A DNA stretch of 64,000 bases from Hymenobacter gummosus (GTDB lineage: Bacteria; Bacteroidota; Bacteroidia; Cytophagales; Hymenobacteraceae): the NCBI RefSeq assembly GCF_003970915.1, contig NZ_RXOF01000022.1, forward strand, positions 48,338 through 112,337, read 5' to 3'. This document shows positions 57,194-64,000 of the stretch, piece by piece. Position numbers and translations under genes: made by a program. Position 1 is the stretch's first letter. Every line of letters starts with the position of its first letter. The notes under the pieces are model-generated. The model was not told where the DNA came from. It was given only the letters and a program-made list of their open reading frames with translations, and did not search any database.

Positions 57194-59777
57194 CGCCGTG
57201 ATGCCCGTGCACAGCTTCGAGGGCGACAAGGTGGTCTTCAAGGACGGCCGCGTGGCGGTGGGCTTCCGCGTGGAGCCCGCCGAGATGGAGAGCTGGACCG
57301 CGGACGACTACGAGGCCTTTCAAACGGCGCTGGTAGGCGTGCTGCGCCCCCTGCCGGTGGGCACCATCGTGCAGAAAACCGACATCTACTACGACCGGCC
57401 CTACCGCGAGGACAAAACCCAGCAGACCTACTTCGAGAACAAGATGAACAAGCACTTCTTCGAGCGGCTGGTGCTGTTCCAGAAGTCCTACCTGTTCCTC
57501 TCCTTTGCCCCGGTGGCCGTCAAGTCGCCCAAGACCAACGCGGTGAATGCCCTGGTGGCCCGCGCCGGCGAGGCCGTGCTCAAGAATCCGTTTGCCCAGC
57601 TTGTGCACACGCTCGAAGCGGCCGAAAGCGGCGCCGTGGAATTCATTCAGGGCCTCAAGAACCTGGGCGGCGTGACCTTCGAGCGGCTGGCCAGCGCCGA
57701 GATGCACCAGCTCTACCTGCAGTACTTCAACCTCAACTTCGACGGGCAGCCCACCCGGCAGGAGCGCGAAATCGGCAACGACCTGGGCACCTTCAGCGTG
57801 GGCGAGCACAAGGTCAACGTGCTGAGCATGGTGGGCCAGGGCTCCGACGCCTACCCGGCCGTGCGCAACTCTTACGGGGTGACAGCGCCCATGCTCTACC
57901 CGCTCACCCACGTGCTGCAGTGCCCGCACGTGCTCACCCAGGCCCTGCTCATTCAGGATACCCGCGCCGAGCTCAGCTCGCTGGATACCGACCGCAAGCT
58001 CAACGCCTCGCTCTCGTTTCTGGCCACGCAGGACAACCACCTGCGGGCCGCTGAAGTGGAGGAGTTTACCGCCGAAGTGCGGGCCGACAACAAGCAGATT
58101 GTGGGCCTGCACCTCTCGTGCGTGCTCTGGGACACGAACGACACCAGCCGGCGCGAGAACGTGGAGCGGGCCACAGCGGCCTTTCGCTACATGTTCGGCA
58201 CCGAGAGCGTGGTGGAAAGCTACCTTGCCCTGCCGGTGTTCTTCGGCCTGCTGCCCGGCAACGCCTGGCAGGTGCCGGACCGCTGGCTGACGAGCACCGC
58301 CGACCGCGGCGCCTGCTACACCCACTGGACGGCCACCTACAAAACCGACCCGGTGGGAGAGTACCTGACCGACCGGTTCCGCAACCTGGTGCAGGTAAAC
58401 CTCTTCAACACGGCCCTGGACAACCAGAACGCCATTGTCATCGGCCCCTCGGGCTCGGGCAAGAGCTACACCTTCGGCAATTTGATTGTGCAGCGCTTCG
58501 AGAAGGGCGCCCGGCAAATCATCATGGACGTGGGCGGCACCTACCGCAACGTGCTGCAGTCGCTCAACGGCGAGGACTTCGACAACACCTACTTCGAGTA
58601 CGACCCGCAGCGGCCCATCGAGTTCAACCCCTTCGTGGTGCCGCGCGACGCGGCGGGCAAGTGGCTCTACAACGACGAGAAAACCAACTTTCACCTGGCC
58701 CTGCTGGCCGCGCTCTGGAAGGGCGGCAAGGACACGGCGCTGGACAAGTCGGAGCGCACCATTCTCTCGCGCTTTCTGATTGAGTACTACGCCTGCCTGA
58801 ACGAAAGCCCGCGCCTGAACCAGAAGGATGAGGAGTTTCCCGGCATGGAAAGCTTCTACCGCTTCGTGGAGCAGTACGACCAGGAAATGCAGAAGCCCGT
58901 GGCCCAACCCGGCGACGGCGGGGAGCCCGACCCGCTGGACGGCGCCCGCCGGCAGTACCAGAAGAACCTGAAGTACATCGACATGCACCAGTTTTTCCTG
59001 GTGCTGGGCCAGTACATCACCGGCGGGCGCTACGAGCGGGTGCTCAACGCCAAGCGCGACGTAGACCTGTCGGAGTACCGGCTCATCTGCTTTGACCTGG
59101 CCAAGGTGCAGGCCGACCCCGACCTCTACCCGGTGGTGGCCATGCTCATCACGGAGCTGAGCCTGGACCTGTTCCGCAAGTTTCCCGACGACATCAAGTA
59201 CATCGCCCTCGACGAGGCCTGGACCATGCTCTCGGGCGTGCTCTCGGAGTTCATCGAGTCGATGTACCGCACCATCCGCAAAACCAACGGCTCGGTCACC
59301 ATCATCACCCAGGGCATCACCGAGATTACCAGCAGCAAAATCGGGCCGGCCATCATCAACAACTCGGCCACCAAGATTATCCTGCGCCACGTCAACCCCG
59401 ACTCGCTGGCGCAGCTGCAGGCCCCGCTCGGCCTCACCGGCCACGAGATGGATTTGATTAAGTCGGTGCGCTCCACCGAGGCGCTGCGGGAGTTTTTCAT
59501 CAAGCAGGGCGCCAAGGGCAAGGTATTTGCCCTGGAGGCCTCCCCGCAGCTCGACGCCATCCTGACGTCGAAGCCCGTGGAGCGCAACCACCTCAACAAG
59601 CTGGTCAAGTTCTACCAGCAAACCCAGCAGCGGCCCCGCACCGACAAAAACGGCCACGTGCTGCTCAATGCCGAGGGTCAGATTGAGTACGAGCCGGTAC
59701 GGGTGCAGCGCCTGGACTACGCCGTCGACCAGTTTGTGGAAGATAAACAGGCCCGCCAAGGGCCCCTGGCCCGATGA
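57162..59777 (+). CDS. traG: TraG conjugation ATPase (VirB4-like)
   Basis: An 871-residue ATPase starting MTKKPKTAAFNAVMPVHSFE. Walker A is GPSGSGKSYTFG at about residue 428 and Walker B IKYIALDEAW at about residue 680. HVNPDSLAQLQAPLGLTGHE is the usual C-terminal part. It powers assembly of the mating apparatus. It overlaps traF by 32 bp and traJ by 4 bp (ATGA). Confidence 0.93.
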   Translation: MTKKPKTAAFNAVMPVHSFEGDKVVFKDGRVAVGFRVEPAEMESWTADDYEAFQTALVGVLRPLPVGTIVQKTDIYYDRPYREDKTQQTYFENKMNKHFFERLVLFQKSYLFLSFAPVAVKSPKTNAVNALVARAGEAVLKNPFAQLVHTLEAAESGAVEFIQGLKNLGGVTFERLASAEMHQLYLQYFNLNFDGQPTRQEREIGNDLGTFSVGEHKVNVLSMVGQGSDAYPAVRNSYGVTAPMLYPLTHVLQCPHVLTQALLIQDTRAELSSLDTDRKLNASLSFLATQDNHLRAAEVEEFTAEVRADNKQIVGLHLSCVLWDTNDTSRRENVERATAAFRYMFGTESVVESYLALPVFFGLLPGNAWQVPDRWLTSTADRGACYTHWTATYKTDPVGEYLTDRFRNLVQVNLFNTALDNQNAIVIGPSGSGKSYTFGNLIVQRFEKGARQIIMDVGGTYRNVLQSLNGEDFDNTYFEYDPQRPIEFNPFVVPRDAAGKWLYNDEKTNFHLALLAALWKGGKDTALDKSERTILSRFLIEYYACLNESPRLNQKDEEFPGMESFYRFVEQYDQEMQKPVAQPGDGGEPDPLDGARRQYQKNLKYIDMHQFFLVLGQYITGGRYERVLNAKRDVDLSEYRLICFDLAKVQADPDLYPVVAMLITELSLDLFRKFPDDIKYIALDEAWTMLSGVLSEFIESMYRTIRKTNGSVTIITQGITEITSSKIGPAIINNSATKIILRHVNPDSLAQLQAPLGLTGHEMDLIKSVRSTEALREFFIKQGAKGKVFALEASPQLDAILTSKPVERNHLNKLVKFYQQTQQRPRTDKNGHVLLNAEGQIEYEPVRVQRLDYAVDQFVEDKQARQGPLAR

Positions 59778-60910
59778 GCATGCTCGCGATGGTAGCCTAC
59801 GGCATCGACCCGGGCTTTCTGCGGGCCTGTGACCAGACCCTGCAGGTGGTGCTTACCGCCTGCCGCTTCATCACGCCCAGTCTGATGGGCATTGCCCTGC
59901 TCTACACCATCGGGCGCGGTTTTATTTCTGGTAGCGGCCTGGCCATGGACTGGGGGCCAATTATCAAGGCCACCTGGATATTCTTTCTGCTCTTCTTCTA
60001 CCAGACGCTGGTAGATACCCTGGGCACGGGACTGGCCGCCTTTACGGCCCTGTTCTCGACCGACAAGTCCGCGGCCGAAGCTATTCGGGACCTGACCACG
60101 CCGGCCTCGGTGGCCGCGGCGGCCCGCAACGACTCCATGGGCATCGGCGACATCGTGGCCGGCGCCAGCTCGCTGATGACCAGCATTTCCCAAACGCTGA
60201 GTTCGTTCACGCTCTCGGGCATCCTGACCCGGCTGTTCACGGCCACGGCGGTGCTCATCATCCGCCACATCATGCAGTTTATCCAGCAGTTCATCCTGGG
60301 TTTTCTGTACGTGTGCGGGCCGATTGCCATGACCCTGTCGGTGATTCCGGCCTTCGGGCAGCTGGCCCTGAAGTGGCTGCAGAACTTTCTGGCCGTGCAG
60401 CTCTGGGGACTCACGTTTGTGCTGCTCGACACCATCTACGGCTTCTACGCCGAGACGGCGCAGGCCCCCAACGGCCTGTTCAGCGGGCTCACCAATGGCC
60501 CGCAGCAGTCGGTCGATGACGAGAAGTTCATGGTGATGTCCGTGGCCTTTGTCCTGCTCTACGTAATGGTGCCCTACCTCACGTCCATGTTCATCGGCTC
60601 CTCGGCCGTGCAGGGCTTCGTGGGCTCCATGGTCGGCTCGGCCGTGGGCGCCGCGACGGCCGTGGCCGGCGTGGCCTCGCCTGGGGGCGGCGGCCTGTCA
60701 AGTGCCGTGGGCCGCGCCCTGGGCAACGGCGGCAGCCGCGGCGGGGGAGGGGGCTATAGCGCCGGCGGCGGAAGCAGTAGCAGCGGTGGCGGCAGCGAGG
60801 GAAACGAGCCGGCTTCGTCCTCGGCTTCCTCCGGCCTGCCCACCATCACCATGTCGGAAGCCCTGAACCCGTCCTACCGCCAGCGGGCCTCGGGCATCTG
60901 GACCAAATAA
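59774..60910 (+). CDS. traJ: TraJ-like conjugation membrane protein (VirB6-like)
   Basis: A 378-residue protein starting MSMLAMVAYGIDPGFLRACD. About six hydrophobic segments include FLGFLYVCGPIAMTLSVIP-like and FVLLYVMVPYLTSMFIG-like helices in the middle. It ends in a Gly/Ser-rich tail (GGGGGYSAGGGSSSSGGGSE). The layout matches Bacteroidetes TraJ, a polytopic channel component. It is coupled to traG by an ATGA overlap. Confidence 0.82.
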   Translation: MSMLAMVAYGIDPGFLRACDQTLQVVLTACRFITPSLMGIALLYTIGRGFISGSGLAMDWGPIIKATWIFFLLFFYQTLVDTLGTGLAAFTALFSTDKSAAEAIRDLTTPASVAAAARNDSMGIGDIVAGASSLMTSISQTLSSFTLSGILTRLFTATAVLIIRHIMQFIQQFILGFLYVCGPIAMTLSVIPAFGQLALKWLQNFLAVQLWGLTFVLLDTIYGFYAETAQAPNGLFSGLTNGPQQSVDDEKFMVMSVAFVLLYVMVPYLTSMFIGSSAVQGFVGSMVGSAVGAATAVAGVASPGGGGLSSAVGRALGNGGSRGGGGGYSAGGGSSSSGGGSEGNEPASSSASSGLPTITMSEALNPSYRQRASGIWTK

Positions 60911-60933
60911 CTCACCCTGCTGACTTCCTAGCC

Positions 60934-61581
60934 ATGAAAAACATTCCCCGATGTATTGCTGCAGGCTTTGCCTTGACTCTGACGGCCGCTTGCCAATCCA
61001 AGGAATCCGCTCCGGTAGCTACCACGCCGGCGGCCCCGGCAGCAACCCAACCTGCTGCTGGTTTACCGGCTCCGCTGCTGGCGTCGGCCGTGGACCTCAA
61101 ACCCGGCGTGGCTGAGCAGACTCCCCGCGAAGGGTATCTGCAGGTCGTTTCCGCCAAGGCCCTGAAAGCCGAGCCCATGCAGCTGCGGCTGCCGGCCGCG
61201 TGGCAGTCCGACGCGGACCGGCCGGACGGGGTGAAGCAGGCTCCCGGCTACCGCATTTCCTACGAAGCCGTGCTTGAGTGGATTCCCCAGGGCTTCGGCC
61301 ACCAAAAGGTGCCGGCCTCGCTGCCGCTGTACGCCCCGAACGGCCGGGATACCCTAGCGTCGTTTCGCGTGGGCGGCCTCAACCTGAACGTGCCTGGCCG
61401 CGAGCGGTACACCGTCACGCCCATCGAGCCCCGCAAGCCGCTGACCGTGCGCGGCACGCTCTACGCCTTCCTGGGCCGGAACGAGCAGCAGCAGCCCGCT
61501 TTGGTGGTGTACCCCTACCGGGGCCGCGCCGGCGGGTTCGACGACTCCTTTAAGAAGGTGCTGCTGCCCATCCGCCAGTAA
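60934..61581 (+). CDS. Lipoprotein inside the tra operon
   Basis: A 215-residue protein with a lipoprotein signal (MKNIPRCIAAGFALTLTAAC, Cys20). An Ala/Pro linker is followed by a mixed domain (ALKAEPMQLRLPAAWQSDAD ... QKVPASLPLYAPNGRDTLAS ... VYPYRGRAGGFDDSFKKVLL). No family is recognised. It sits between traJ and traK on the same strand, so it may be a VirB7-like outer-membrane lipoprotein or a surface-exclusion factor; this is inference only. Confidence 0.65.
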   Translation: MKNIPRCIAAGFALTLTAACQSKESAPVATTPAAPAATQPAAGLPAPLLASAVDLKPGVAEQTPREGYLQVVSAKALKAEPMQLRLPAAWQSDADRPDGVKQAPGYRISYEAVLEWIPQGFGHQKVPASLPLYAPNGRDTLASFRVGGLNLNVPGRERYTVTPIEPRKPLTVRGTLYAFLGRNEQQQPALVVYPYRGRAGGFDDSFKKVLLPIRQ

Positions 61582-61634
61582 AGGGCGGTCGGGAGAAAAG
61601 CACCAATCACCACAACCAGACTCTCAACACTTTC

Positions 61635-62390
61635 ATGGATTCCGCCAAAGACTTAAGTACTTCCTTTTCCACCATGCGCAACCTGGCGCTGGGCAGCGTG
61701 CTGGCCCTGCTGCTGGTGGCCCTGGCTTCGGGCTTTCTCGTGTACCGGGCCTACGAAAACAGCGGCCGGCGCGTGTACGTCGTATCGCAAACCGGCTCGG
61801 TGGCGGCCCTCTCGGCCGGCAACGACGCTCATACCCCCTATGAGGCCCGCAACCTGGTGCGCCAGTTCATGCAAACCATGTTCGGCCACGACCAATACAC
61901 CTACAAAGCCAACCTGGACGCAGCCTTGCCCCTGATTGAGGGCCGCGGCGGCCGGCGCATCTACGAGGGCTTTACCCGCGGGCAGGTGCTCCAGAACTAC
62001 GAGCGCTACGCCGCCCGCAACGTGGTGACCGTGGACAGCGTGCTGGTGGACATGAGCCAGCGCCCCTGGTCGGGCTCGGTCTACATCAAGCAGCGCATTT
62101 TCATTGGGGGCCAGCAGAAGGAGCCCCTGCCGCTGGCCGCCAAGTTCAACCTGGTGGAAACCAACCGCTCGGACGCCAACCCCTACGGGCTGCTCATCAC
62201 CAACTTCGACTACATCCCCTACAACCCGCAGCTGACGCGGGAAGAGCAGGAGCTGTTGCAGGCCCAGGAAGCCGACCGCCAGCGCCGCCTGCAGGAAGCC
62301 GAGCGGGGCCTGGCCCCGGCCGGTGAGCCGGCAGCGCCCGCTGCTCCTGCCCCCGCTACAACCCCAGGGCCCGCGGCCCCGGCTAACTAA
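61635..62390 (+). CDS. traK: TraK-like conjugation protein (VirB8-like)
   Basis: A 251-residue protein starting MDSAKDLSTSFSTMRNLALG. One N-terminal membrane helix (ALGSVLALLLVALASGFLVY) precedes a periplasmic domain (ARNLVRQFMQTMFGHDQYTY ... WSGSVYIKQRIFIGG). This is the layout of TraK in Bacteroidetes elements. The Pro/Ala-rich end is variable. It lies 54 bp after the lipoprotein gene. Confidence 0.82.
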   Translation: MDSAKDLSTSFSTMRNLALGSVLALLLVALASGFLVYRAYENSGRRVYVVSQTGSVAALSAGNDAHTPYEARNLVRQFMQTMFGHDQYTYKANLDAALPLIEGRGGRRIYEGFTRGQVLQNYERYAARNVVTVDSVLVDMSQRPWSGSVYIKQRIFIGGQQKEPLPLAAKFNLVETNRSDANPYGLLITNFDYIPYNPQLTREEQELLQAQEADRQRRLQEAERGLAPAGEPAAPAAPAPATTPGPAAPAN

Positions 62391-62409
62391 TCACCCATCC
62401 TTGTCTCCG

Positions 62410-63309
62410 ATGCAACGCTACACCCTTCCGGCCCTGCTGGGGCTGCTTTCCCTGCTCTTCACCACGGCGCCCGCGGCCGCGCAAACCACTGCCGCCACCC
62501 CGGTTCCCGCCCTGGCCACCTCCGATAATTTGCTGGACGTGGCCGTGTCCGATTCCTCCACCACCTACCTGGTCTTTGGCGGGCCTGTGTCGCTGGTCGA
62601 CGTGGGCATGGCCGGCAACTACCTGGTGAAGATTGAGGCCAACGCCGTGTTTGTGCGGGCCAAGCGCAAGCACGTGCCGCCCACGCCCATGCTCATTCGC
62701 TACGGCTCCAAGTACTGGATGGGCCGGCTCGTGTATACAGGCCGCCCGGTGCTGCAGCTCTACGACTTCCAGAAAGACGGCGCGCTGAGCATCAACGGCA
62801 AAAGCACCGCGTCCGCCGGGGCGCCCCCCGAAAACGAGCTGGCCCTGGACAAGGAGCGGGAAAAGAAAGCCGTCGTCGAGGGCAAGCTCAGCCAGCTGCG
62901 CAAAGCCCGGGAGGAGCACCAGGCCGTGGCCGTAGTCGACAATGATTTGGTGCTGTCGCTGGCCAACGTGCGCAACGACAAGGACTTTACCTACCTGCGC
63001 TTCAAGGTCATCAACAAGACCAACATCGACTACAACGTGGATTTCACCGACTTCCAGCTGGTGGAAAATGCCCAGAAGAAGTTCCTGGCCCGCAAAAAGA
63101 ACGAAGCCCGGCGCCCGCTGGCGCCTTCGGGCGGCCGCCCGAACCAGGTCATCACCGGCCGTACCACGGGCTACCTGACCTACGCCATTCCCCTGTACGC
63201 GGCCACCGAGCGCGGCTACCTGGAAGTAACGCTGCGCGAGCTCAACGGCGCCCGGGTGCTGGTGCTGCCCGTGCCCTCCCGCGTGATTAACCGCGCCGCC
63301 ACCATCTAA
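62410..63309 (+). CDS. traN: TraN-like conjugation protein (DUF4138, VirB9-like)
   Basis: A 299-residue protein starting MQRYTLPALLGLLSLLFTTA, with a signal peptide ending at AAAQ. STTYLVFGGPVSLVDVGMAG, NAVFVRAKRKHVPPTPMLIR and VVDNDLVLSLANVRNDKDFT are the blocks of DUF4138/TraN, which forms the outer-membrane part of the channel with TraM. The long upstream frame overlaps traK and is discarded. Here traN precedes traM, opposite to the usual order. Confidence 0.82.
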   Translation: MQRYTLPALLGLLSLLFTTAPAAAQTTAATPVPALATSDNLLDVAVSDSSTTYLVFGGPVSLVDVGMAGNYLVKIEANAVFVRAKRKHVPPTPMLIRYGSKYWMGRLVYTGRPVLQLYDFQKDGALSINGKSTASAGAPPENELALDKEREKKAVVEGKLSQLRKAREEHQAVAVVDNDLVLSLANVRNDKDFTYLRFKVINKTNIDYNVDFTDFQLVENAQKKFLARKKNEARRPLAPSGGRPNQVITGRTTGYLTYAIPLYAATERGYLEVTLRELNGARVLVLPVPSRVINRAATI

Positions 63310-63326
63310 CGCCGCCCGTACCTGCT

Positions 63327-64000
63327 ATGGAACCCCTCACTCCCCCAACCGATAGCCGTTCTGCGGCTCAGCCAGCAACGGAACAGCCCGTACCGGCTGC
63401 TGCCCCTGCCAAGCGCACGCCCGCTGAAGTGCTGCGCGCCAACTGGATGGCCTTAGCCGGCCTGCTGCTCGTGCTCATCATCGGTGGCCTGCTGCTGTGG
63501 CTAAAGGCCGCGCAGCGGGCGGCCCAGCAGGAGCGCGAGCCGGTCGCGGCCGCCTCGGCCAACATCGAACCCGAAATTCCTTCGGTGGAAGCGGCGCCCC
63601 CGGCCCCGGTCGCTTCGCCCTCGGCCCAAATCGAAGCCCAGCGCCGCGCCGAGCAGGATGCCCAGAGCGCCCCCGCCCGGGCTTCCGACCAGGACGTCGT
63701 GGACGTGTTTGCCGTCGATACCACTGGACTGGCCCTGCGCAAGCGGCGTCGAGCGCAGGCCGTCGCCCAAGCCGCAGCCCGTCGCGCGGAAGCCGCCCGG
63801 CTCGCCGCGGCCGACGTGGACACCATTGAAACCACCATTCAGGACCCGGCCACGGGCTCCTACCGCGCCCAAACCCTGGTGGTGCCGCGCCGGCGCCTGA
63901 CGGCCGGGGGTGGCGCCGGCCGCCGGGCGGGCACCGGTTCCGGCCGCGCGGGCCGTGGCCTGGTACCGGCCCGCGATGTGGACGGCACCCCGTTTGAAAC
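63327..64000 (+). CDS. traM: TraM-like conjugation protein (VirB10-like), 3' end outside window
   Basis: The frame is open from ATG 63327 to the window edge, 224 residues seen. A Pro/Ala-rich cytoplasmic tail (residues 1-40) is followed by one membrane helix (WMALAGLLLVLIIGGLLLWL), then a Pro/Ala/Gln-rich periplasmic stretch and an Arg/Gly-rich segment. This is the layout of TraM/VirB10 scaffold proteins. The C-terminal barrel lies beyond the window. Confidence 0.75.
   Translation, partial: MEPLTPPTDSRSAAQPATEQPVPAAAPAKRTPAEVLRANWMALAGLLLVLIIGGLLLWLKAAQRAAQQEREPVAAASANIEPEIPSVEAAPPAPVASPSAQIEAQRRAEQDAQSAPARASDQDVVDVFAVDTTGLALRKRRRAQAVAQAAARRAEAARLAAADVDTIETTIQDPATGSYRAQTLVVPRRRLTAGGGAGRRAGTGSGRAGRGLVPARDVDGTPFE

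Noticed and set aside
57114-59759. 881-codon open frame antisense to traG
   Set aside because: Low-complexity Val/Leu/His/Gly product with no motif; the sense frame has Walker A and B of a VirB4-like ATPase.

Overview
The window looks like part of a large GC-rich conjugative plasmid (or plasmid-like replicon) of a Bacteroidota bacterium of the Hymenobacter/Cytophagales type. Reasons: a Bacteroidetes-type conjugation set (relaxase, BfmA-like accessory protein, coupling protein; TraE, F, G, J, K, N, M-like proteins), promoters of the form TAnnTTTG, and a secreted protein with a type IX secretion sorting tail. No rRNA, tRNA or CRISPR array was seen. The genus is an inference.

Layout. 1-5.3 kb (minus strand): Fic enzyme with its small antitoxin, VirD4/TraG-like coupling protein, relaxase and BfmA-like mobilization protein. 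5.7-7.5 kb: partition module, made of an array of 8-bp-spaced repeats (candidate centromere), ParA and a small DNA-binding partner, closed by a terminator. 7.5-9.25 kb: iteron origin and Rep_3 initiator. 9.3-13.9 kb (minus strand): a run of small accessory genes upstream of which ArdC, an antirestriction protein, is transcribed first. 14.2-16 kb: UmuD and UmuC, an error-prone polymerase. 16.4-27.3 kb: a heavy-metal resistance island (cysteine-rich DUF6660-like protein, CzcA-TolC fusion, CzcB, Fur-family repressor, NicO-like membrane protein, P1B ATPase, DUF3703, ZIP). 27.3-32.3 kb: small cysteine protein, DUF3800-like protein, a TOPRIM primase-like protein and an HTH protein.

32,685-55,859 is a complete 23.2-kb Tn3-family transposon. 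It has 39-bp inverted ends (35/39 matching) and a perfect 5-bp target duplication, CAGCC. Its cargo is unusual: a 3,260-residue secreted TIG/FG-GAP protein, three further surface proteins of the 'GIGTTTP' type, a LytS/LytTR two-component system, an MbnP-like protein and an AraC-type regulator, followed by res, tnpR and tnpA. The left end is itself an internally deleted copy of the transposon end. The insertion splits a membrane-protein gene whose two halves rejoin in frame (32,530-32,684 plus 55,865-56,384) and which heads the tra operon (56.4-64 kb).

How it fits together: ParA/partner and Rep keep the replicon; the left mob genes and right tra genes would build and feed a type IV secretion system; ArdC and UmuDC would protect and repair incoming DNA; the metal island and transposon cargo are the host-benefit genes. 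Three intergenic regions (mob side, origin, tra head) share an 11-bp-spaced GTTAGTAA motif that could tie replication and transfer to one regulator.
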